Shown here: positions 57,719-64,000 of the stretch, in pieces
How positions within the stretch are numbered: position 1 is the stretch's first letter
Layout of the letters: every line of letters begins with the position of its first letter
Source of the DNA: Clostridiales bacterium
Lineage (GTDB): Bacteria > Bacillota > DSM-16504 > Desulfitibacterales > JAICDB01
Length of the DNA: 64,000 nucleotides
NCBI GenBank assembly: GCA_020063565.1
Contig: JAICDB010000006.1
Span: 124,001 to 188,000 of the forward strand
Direction of reading: 5' to 3'
Translations under genes and position numbers: made by a program
Notes under the pieces: generated by a model
Told to the model about the DNA's origin: nothing
What the model saw: the letters and a program-made list of their open reading frames with translations, nothing else
Database searches by the model: none

Positions 57719-59059
57719 TCACAGAGCAAATGTAACAATCTGCGGAAAAGCAGTTAAAAGAACAATAATAACAGCATAAGCAACAAGATAATACAATGCA
57801 CCTTTGAAAATCGACATCACAGGAATGTCCGGCGCCAGTCCTTTAGCCACAAACACGGTTACTCCCACGGGTGGTGTTATCGCCCCGGCACTGGTAACAA
57901 TGCACAAAACCACACCCAACCAGATAGGGTCATAACCCAAGGATATAATTGTAGGATAAAAGATCGGTATCGAAAGTATCAGAAACCCCAGTGCGTCCAT
58001 GACAGCGCCGCCGATAACAAATATTACCAGTATGGCAGCTACAATCAAAACCGGAGCTATCTGAAGGGAGTTGGTCCATTCCGCTATATCGTACGGCACC
58101 CTTGTTATTGTCAGAAAACGACCGAAAATCATGGCGCCGACGATCAAAGTAATGACCATTGTGGCCGACTTCAAAGTACTGGATATGGCTATTGTAAATT
58201 TATCCCAGGTAAGCCTGCGCATGGCAAGTGTTATTATCAGGGCTCCAAAAGCTCCGAAAGCAGCAGATTCCGTCGGGGTGAACCAGCCCAGGAAGAGACC
58301 TCCTATGACAAAGGAAAAGAGTAACAGGATAGGAATGACTCCATACAGTGAAGCCACTTTCTCCTTAAGATTTGTCCTTGGTCCGGCTGGCCCCAGTTCG
58401 GGATTTCTCGTACAGATAAATAATACCGTCAAAAGGAATAGAAGTGTTAGCATCACTCCCGGTATAATGCTGGCCATAAACAACTGCCTCACGGACTGCT
58501 CGGTTTGCAAGGCAATGACCAAAAGGACTGTGCTCGGAGGAATAATAACTCCCAGGGTTCCACCGGCAGCAACAGTTCCCAGGCTCAATGTCCTGTCATA
58601 ACGATATTTTTTCAGTTCCGGCAAGGCCATGGTTCCCATAGTGGCAGTTGTAGCGGAATTTGAGCCGCAGATTGCTGCAAAACCTGCGCTCGCCAAGATA
58701 ACCGTTCCGGCCATACCCCCCTTTAACTGGCCAACCCATTTGTAGGCGGCTCTAAAAAGCTTCTCAGTTATACCAGCCCGAAATATTATTTCACCCATAA
58801 AGATGTATAAAGGAATGACGCTTACGGGGTAACTTGAAAATTCATTCCAGAGATCTGCCGTCAGCACCGTAAAGGCCGCTTTAGGAGACACAGCCACAAG
58901 CAGCCCCAGAAACCCCACTATGAACATGGCAAAACTGATGGGCATCCTCAATAGCATCAGCAGAAAAAGTAAGCCTAAACCGGCAAGAGCCAGGGTAAAA
59001 AGATCCATTCTAAGACGCACCCCCAGAAAGCTGTTTAAGAAAATCCACAAGAAGAGCAA
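57719..59059 (-). CDS. TRAP transporter large permease (DctM-like)
   Basis: PLYIFMGEIIFRAGITEKLFRAAYKWVGQLKGGMAGTVILASAGFAAICGSNSAT. Confidence 0.92.
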   Translation of the reverse strand: MLFLWIFLNSFLGVRLRMDLFTLALAGLGLLFLLMLLRMPISFAMFIVGFLGLLVAVSPKAAFTVLTADLWNEFSSYPVSVIPLYIFMGEIIFRAGITEKLFRAAYKWVGQLKGGMAGTVILASAGFAAICGSNSATTATMGTMALPELKKYRYDRTLSLGTVAAGGTLGVIIPPSTVLLVIALQTEQSVRQLFMASIIPGVMLTLLFLLTVLFICTRNPELGPAGPRTNLKEKVASLYGVIPILLLFSFVIGGLFLGWFTPTESAAFGAFGALIITLAMRRLTWDKFTIAISSTLKSATMVITLIVGAMIFGRFLTITRVPYDIAEWTNSLQIAPVLIVAAILVIFVIGGAVMDALGFLILSIPIFYPTIISLGYDPIWLGVVLCIVTSAGAITPPVGVTVFVAKGLAPDIPVMSIFKGALYYLVAYAVIIVLLTAFPQIVTFAL

Positions 59060-59588
59060 GGGTCAAACCTGCAAAACCCAGGGCAACCACAAATATCAGA
59101 GGGTAAAAAGTCAGCCTCATAGTTTCGGAAACATTACCGTTTCCGGCAATAGTCAGTGCGTATAAACAGAGCTGCCAGGAAACAAGAGCAAAGAAAATGG
59201 TGCTTATAAAGAGCGTAATGGACCTGATGCAGTTTTGCAAGGGGAGCGGAAGTTTCTCCATCAGAAAATCTATATCAACGTATCCCTTGTGAAGCTGGGT
59301 GTAGCCTAGACTGAAAGCAATGGTGACGGCACACATCCACCCGACAATTTCAGTAGTCCCGTAAAAGGGAACACCAAAAAACCGGATAACACCGTTTAGA
59401 ACAACCGTCATCATCATTAATACCAGGCTAAAGCCAGCTATGATCGCCAGTCCCCGGTTCAGGTAAACGTTCACTTTCTCCAGGCGGGAGATAACTCCCG
59501 CCTGGCATTCTATTTTTGCTTCTGCAGTTTCTTTAACGTAATCTTTTCCAGTTTTCTTTTCGATAACCAGGTCCTGTGAAATACCCAA
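59010..59588 (-). CDS. TRAP transporter small permease (DctQ-like)
   Basis: Four-TM protein upstream of DctM. Confidence 0.85.
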   Translation of the reverse strand: MGISQDLVIEKKTGKDYVKETAEAKIECQAGVISRLEKVNVYLNRGLAIIAGFSLVLMMMTVVLNGVIRFFGVPFYGTTEIVGWMCAVTIAFSLGYTQLHKGYVDIDFLMEKLPLPLQNCIRSITLFISTIFFALVSWQLCLYALTIAGNGNVSETMRLTFYPLIFVVALGFAGLTLALLVDFLKQLSGGAS

Positions 59589-59651
59589 CCGTAATCCCCC
59601 CTCAAATATTGACTCAAACCGAAATTAACAGAGCAACCTGTATTAACCGGT

Positions 59652-60686
59652 TTATTTGCTGTATTTTTCCTTCAGTTCATACAGTCTATCCAAGTATTCC
59701 TCGGCGGGCATACCCTTGGCCTTCAATTCTTCAACATAATTTTCCTGCAAAGGTTTTATGATTTGATCCCAGCGGGCTTTTTCCGCCGGATCAAGGGTTA
59801 TAATTTCCAGGCCCTGTTCCTTTTTGCTCCATTCCAGGGCTTCCTTGACATGGTTATCCATATATTCACCCGTCCAGACAGCCATCTCCGGCCCCAGTTC
59901 ATCTATTACCTCCTGTACGTCTCGGGGCAAGGAATCCCAAACGTCCTTGTTCATTACCGCTACGAAAGTGTTGATAGTCATCGGGTACTCCGTTACATAT
60001 TTTATTTTTTCGGCCAGTTTAAAATCCATCAGGACTTCACGGGAGCTGACGTTACCTTCTATAATCCCCGTCTGCAGAGCTTCAGGCGTTTCGGCCATGG
60101 ACATGCCGACGGGAGAAGCACCCAGGGACTGAAGTACCGGTATAATTGCACCTGAGATGCGAAGCTGCATTCCCTTTAAATCCTCCAGCTTCCTCACCGG
60201 TTTTACGGTCTGCAGATGGGCAGGCTCCGTGGTAAAAGCAGTGAGAATTTTATAATCCTTAAAGGCTACAGGCGGAAACTCTTGAATCAGGTCGTAAATC
60301 ACCTGGCTGGCCACCCTGGCATTGGGAAATTTGGAAGGCATATCGGAAATTGCCAGAAGGGGAAAACGGCCTGGTTCATAAGTTGTAACCGATAAACCGA
60401 CTTCCGCAACCCCATTCTTGACCCCGTCATACATATTCTTGGCGGTAAGCAGGGTACCCCCGGGAAAAAGTTCAACTTTGACCTTGCCGTTCGTGCGCTT
60501 TTCCACCTCTTCCTTCCATTTTTCCATCTGCTTGGCGGGAAATGTATTGGCAGGAGCAAAGAATGCATATTTAAGGGTAATGGTATTTTCTTTCGACTCT
60601 TCCTGTTTAGCACTACCGCAACCTGATAATAAGAAGCTAACCAGCAGCACTATTATTACACCGGATAATAAAAGTTTTCTTTTCAT
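59652..60686 (-). CDS. TRAP transporter substrate-binding protein (DctP-like)
   Basis: Lipoprotein signal LLSGCGS; LKYAFFAPANTFPAKQMEKWKEEVEKRTNGKVKVELFPGGTL. Confidence 0.92.
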   Translation of the reverse strand: MKRKLLLSGVIIVLLVSFLLSGCGSAKQEESKENTITLKYAFFAPANTFPAKQMEKWKEEVEKRTNGKVKVELFPGGTLLTAKNMYDGVKNGVAEVGLSVTTYEPGRFPLLAISDMPSKFPNARVASQVIYDLIQEFPPVAFKDYKILTAFTTEPAHLQTVKPVRKLEDLKGMQLRISGAIIPVLQSLGASPVGMSMAETPEALQTGIIEGNVSSREVLMDFKLAEKIKYVTEYPMTINTFVAVMNKDVWDSLPRDVQEVIDELGPEMAVWTGEYMDNHVKEALEWSKKEQGLEIITLDPAEKARWDQIIKPLQENYVEELKAKGMPAEEYLDRLYELKEKYSK

Positions 60687-60798
60687 TTAATAAACCTCCC
60701 CATAATCAAAACTACTTTTTTGTTTCAAATTTCTTTCAAATAAAATCAGCATCATTTTCCTTTAAACTAGTGATAATAATTAATTTGGCCCGTTAAGA

Positions 60799-60835
60799 GC
60801 ACAAAAAGCCAACACTCAAAATGAGCGCTGGCTAT
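60799..60835 (-). terminator. intrinsic terminator
   Basis: AGCCAGCGCTCATTTTGAGTGTTGGCTTTTTGTG on minus strand. Confidence 0.65.
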
Positions 60836-61071
60836 ACATACAAGTCCACACTCATCTAAGCTCATCTCATCTTAACTCATCTCAACTCTTTCTAAATATT
60901 CAGTTTTGATGGACCACAAACTAAGCTCAAACTCTTTATAAGAATTATCCACTAAACCAAAGATAATGTCAAGAAATATTTTATGTTTCTCGGTTATATA
61001 CCCTATTTAGAAACACAGCGGACGGTATCTGGAACAAATATTAAGACGGATTTAATGTATGCGAAAATAAA

Positions 61072-61103
61072 AAAAACTGGTCATCTTTTTACCAGTCTTT
61101 AAT
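61072..61103 (-). terminator. intrinsic terminator
   Basis: ACTGGTAAAAAGATGACCAGTTTTTTTT on minus strand, after repeat copy 2. Confidence 0.7.
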
Positions 61104-61160
61104 ATTATTATGTGAAGTAAATGTAAAATCTCTCTTTTCCATACACTTTTATGTGGACTC

Positions 61161-61240
61161 TATGCACCTGAAGCGGAACTCAGGAAACCGCATCTGAACC
61201 AAGGCCTGGTCAACTTTAGGCCCATCTATGGATCCTTCAT
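61161..61240 (-). repeat. repeat/ncRNA-like element, copy 2
   Basis: TATGCACCTGAAGCGGAACT...CGCATCTGAACCAAGGCCTGG...CCATCTATGGAT, just downstream of tRNA-Ala. Confidence 0.65.
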
Positions 61241-61244
61241 AATA

Positions 61245-61320
61245 TGGTGGACGAGATGGGACTCGAACCCACGACCCCCTGAATGCCATTCAGGTACTCT
61301 CCCAGCTGAGCTACTCGCCC
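61245..61320 (-). tRNA. tRNA-Ala(GGC)
   Basis: GGGCGAGTAGCTCAGCTGGGAGAGTACCTGAATGGCATTCAGGGGGTCGTGGGTTCGAGTCCCATCTCGTCCACCA; cloverleaf arms pair, encoded CCA, anticodon loop ATGGCAT. Confidence 0.95.
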
Positions 61321-61486
61321 ACATTCTATAAATTAATTCTTTCTTGCTGCGAAAAATATTATAACACCTGTTCCGTTACATGTCAATTTAAAATTATTCC
61401 AATTTCTTTTAAAAAAACTTTGTTTAATAGAAGATATTTTTCACATACTAATTTTATAGGAAAAAATACAGTAGCTTAATTAAAGG

Positions 61487-62893
61487 GTGAGCCTTTTGAA
61501 AAGAACGAATACCAACAAACATTTATCTCTGGCAGAGGCTCTAGGCATTGGCGCAGCAGCAACCCTACTGGGAGGAGCGGGAGCGGTATGGCTAGGTAGG
61601 TATACTATCAAAAAAACGGTAAATGATATCTTAAAAATATTTATGACTGATAAGTATGATGAAAATCTCTGGGAGTTTGTCTCAGCCGCTACCAGGGCAG
61701 GGTTACAAAATATTATAGAGAATAATTTAAGATCTGAAAGGGGAAAGATTATATTCCGCCCCTTAGGTACTCCAAAGAAATTTCTTCATTTTGATGATTT
61801 AATGTTCGACATAGCTCAATTGAATACAATGCCTACTGAAGCTAATGTAAAAATTGAAACTAAAACAGTGATCGGCCCAATGGCAAAAAAACCCCTTGTC
61901 TTAGATATTCCCATAATGGTTTCCGGTATGGCTCACGGAACAGCCTTATCTGAAAAAGTAAAAATAGCTATTGCAAAGGGTACTGCAATGATTGGCACCG
62001 CAACTAATACCGGTGAAGGCGGCATGTTACCTTCAGAAAGAAAAGTTGCCAGATATCTGGTGTTGCAGTTTCCCCGGGCCAAATGGGTACGGGATGAAAA
62101 AACACTTAAACAAGCAGATATGATAGAAATTCAGTTTGGCCAAGGGGCACAAGCCGGCACTTCTCATAGTAAGACTAAACTTGGTAAAAAAGCACGACAA
62201 ATAAGGGGGTTAAAGAAGGGAGAAACTGCAGTTATTGAAGCCAGGCTTCCCGAAATGAAACAAGGCTATTCTCTTAAACAGATAGTGAACCGTCTCAGGG
62301 AAATTACAGGAGGTGTTCCTATTGGAGTTAAGTTTGGATGCGGAAAGTATCTAGAAAAAGACATGGAAATCGCCTTAAAAGCAGAGGTTGACGTAATAGC
62401 TCTAGACGGAGCACAGGCTGCTACTAAGGGAGCGCCCCCAATTATAGAAGACGATTTTGGTTTACCAACTCTCCATGCTTTGTGCAGGGCTGTTCGTTTT
62501 TTAGAGAAGGAAGGTGTTAGAGATAAAGTCAGTTTAATTATTAGTGGGGGACTGCTTAATCCCGGTCATTTTTTAAAGGCAATTGCACTTGGGGCAAATG
62601 CAATATCCATCGGAACGACTATTTTATTTGCCGTAGCACATAAACAGGTATTGCAGGCTATGCCATTTGAAACTCCTACACAAATCACCTGGGATGACGG
62701 TAAGTTTAGCAAGCAGTTTAACATTAATAAAGGGGCACAAACAGTTTATAATTTTCTCCAATCATCTATTCTTGAAATGGAAGACGGTGTCAGGGCCCTT
62801 GGAAAAACCTCTATTTGGGATGTCACAAAGGATGACCTCATGGCACTTACTCCTGAAGTTGCCCAAATAACCGGAGTTGACTTAGCCTATTAA
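61487..62893 (+). CDS. FMN-binding glutamate synthase-family protein
   Basis: MVSGMAHGTALSEKVKIAIAKGTAMIGTATNTGEGGM, IEIQFGQGAQAGTSHSKTKLGKKARQIRGL. Confidence 0.85.
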   Translation: MSLLKRTNTNKHLSLAEALGIGAAATLLGGAGAVWLGRYTIKKTVNDILKIFMTDKYDENLWEFVSAATRAGLQNIIENNLRSERGKIIFRPLGTPKKFLHFDDLMFDIAQLNTMPTEANVKIETKTVIGPMAKKPLVLDIPIMVSGMAHGTALSEKVKIAIAKGTAMIGTATNTGEGGMLPSERKVARYLVLQFPRAKWVRDEKTLKQADMIEIQFGQGAQAGTSHSKTKLGKKARQIRGLKKGETAVIEARLPEMKQGYSLKQIVNRLREITGGVPIGVKFGCGKYLEKDMEIALKAEVDVIALDGAQAATKGAPPIIEDDFGLPTLHALCRAVRFLEKEGVRDKVSLIISGGLLNPGHFLKAIALGANAISIGTTILFAVAHKQVLQAMPFETPTQITWDDGKFSKQFNINKGAQTVYNFLQSSILEMEDGVRALGKTSIWDVTKDDLMALTPEVAQITGVDLAY

Positions 62894-63035
62894 TAAAGAA
62901 AACTTGGCTGGCGCCGGCTAAAAGCTTAGCTGCACTTATGCTATCAGGAAGTAAAAGTTATACTAATAGTATAAAGTATAAAAAAGAGGGCGTCTACACG
63001 TGTAGTGTATCGCCCCGAAGAAAGGAGATTTGTGA

Positions 63036-63062
63036 GAAGGTTACTATTACACAGTAACCTTA
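63036..63062. terminator. hairpin terminator
   Basis: AAGGTTACTATTACACAGTAACCTTATTTT. Confidence 0.65.
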
Positions 63063-63104
63063 TTTTAGATTAACATATCCAGGAAGTTATTTCAAGAACT
63101 CTCA

Positions 63105-64000
63105 CTAAACATTAAAACGAAATTGGATTATATCACCATCTTGAACAATGTAATCTTTGCCTTCTAATCTTACAAGCCCCATTTCTTTTGCTTTGCTCAT
63201 AGAACCACATTCTTTTAAATCATTAAAACTTACCACTTCAGCCCTGATAAAACCTCTTTCAATATCTGAATGTATCTTTCCTCCGGCTTCCTTCGCAGTA
63301 GATCCCTTTCTTATAGTCCAGGCCCTGACTTCATCAGGTCCTGCAGTTAAAAAGGAAATAAGGCCTAAATAGTCGTAAATCACTTTGGCAAGCCTGTCAA
63401 TTCCAGGCTCGTCTATTCCCAGTTCTTCCATAAACATTGCCCTGTCTTCTTCATCTAGCTCACCAATTTCAACCTCTGCCCGGGCACATATTTCCAGTAG
63501 AGGAATCCCGTTTTCTTTAGCGTAATTTTTCAGCTCATCCTTCCCCGGATAATTACCGCCTTCCAACTGAACCTCATCCACATTTACAACTAAAATCATA
63601 GGTTTTAATGTTAGAAATTCCAAATGCTTCAGTTGCTGCCATTCTTCATCATCCAGTTCAAGTTGATTAAGCATTTTTTCTTCCTCAAGTACGCTACGGC
63701 ATTTTTCGAGTAGCCGCAGTTCTTCAGCAGATTCTTTTTTCTTTTTCTTATTATTTAAAATTCTATCAATCCTTGTTTCCACCATAGCCAAATCAGCAAA
63801 TAACAGTTCCATATTAATAGTTTCAACATCCCTCATTACATCTATGGAACCGTCCACATGGAGAACTTCAGGATTTTCAAAGGCACGCACTACGTGCACA
63901 AGTGCGCTCACTTTACGCACAGAATTAAGAAATTCATTTCCGATACCCTCACCCTGGCTAGCTCCTTTTACAAGACCTGGAACATCAGTTACTTCAATTT
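63105..64000 (-). CDS. ychF: YchF/Obg-family ATPase (5' end beyond window)
   Basis: Reads through 63920 as VKGASQGEGIGNEFLNSVRKVSALVHVVRAFENPEVLHVDGSIDVMRDVETINMELLFADLAMVE; C-terminal TGS-like KEMGLVRLEGKDYIVQDGDIIQFRFNV. Confidence 0.92.
   Translation of the reverse strand, partial: IEVTDVPGLVKGASQGEGIGNEFLNSVRKVSALVHVVRAFENPEVLHVDGSIDVMRDVETINMELLFADLAMVETRIDRILNNKKKKKESAEELRLLEKCRSVLEEEKMLNQLELDDEEWQQLKHLEFLTLKPMILVVNVDEVQLEGGNYPGKDELKNYAKENGIPLLEICARAEVEIGELDEEDRAMFMEELGIDEPGIDRLAKVIYDYLGLISFLTAGPDEVRAWTIRKGSTAKEAGGKIHSDIERGFIRAEVVSFNDLKECGSMSKAKEMGLVRLEGKDYIVQDGDIIQFRFNV

Noticed and set aside
58071-58601. Plus-strand ORF 176 aa
   Set aside because: Antisense to DctM-like permease; spurious.
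60846-60890. CTCATCT short repeats
   Set aside because: Few irregular copies in intergenic DNA between terminators; no supporting structure.
1-64000. CRISPR array
   Set aside because: No regularly spaced identical repeats with unique spacers; iteron arrays are short and irregular.

Overview
Firmicutes/Clostridia-type sequence. About half the window (1 to ~32.65 kb) is one large integrated mobile element, and the rest is ordinary chromosome. The element is cut by the left edge of the window, and no integrase is visible inside it. It encodes a conjugation apparatus (split VirB4, PrgI, TrbL/VirB6-like, VirD4, MobP-like relaxase, ribbon-helix-helix protein, VirB2-like pilin) and plasmid-type maintenance (HTH replication-like protein with internal iterons, ParM/ParR with a TTACTACC-iteron centromere, SSB). 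It also carries a complete Tad/Flp pilus locus with prepilin peptidase, an EAL protein, a 1707-aa multi-PKD surface protein and small cargo genes. Its right end lies directly against a 63-codon N-terminal fragment of spoVR, next to yhbH and prkA, so the element appears to have inserted into this sporulation gene. The most novel signal is a ~265-nt candidate structured RNA present in two full copies (about 6153-6415 and 23352-23619) plus a 3' fragment (24859-25010). Each full copy lies divergent to a 30-aa zinc-ribbon microprotein (VSCFYCxNCGFKDCxWPEDVCPVCGH...) that the ORF track does not list. Each copy and the fragment is followed by a dispersed bidirectional hairpin, and a duplicated cassette of divergent membrane/soluble ORFs sits between those hairpins. 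The chromosomal part holds prkA/yhbH, a cupin-type Pgi, queG, alr, rubrerythrin, an SdpRI-like pair, tex, a 2-oxoacid:ferredoxin oxidoreductase operon, tRNA-Ala(GGC), a glutamate synthase-like protein and ychF. A TRAP transporter/opine dehydrogenase island there is flanked by an ~80-bp repeat.
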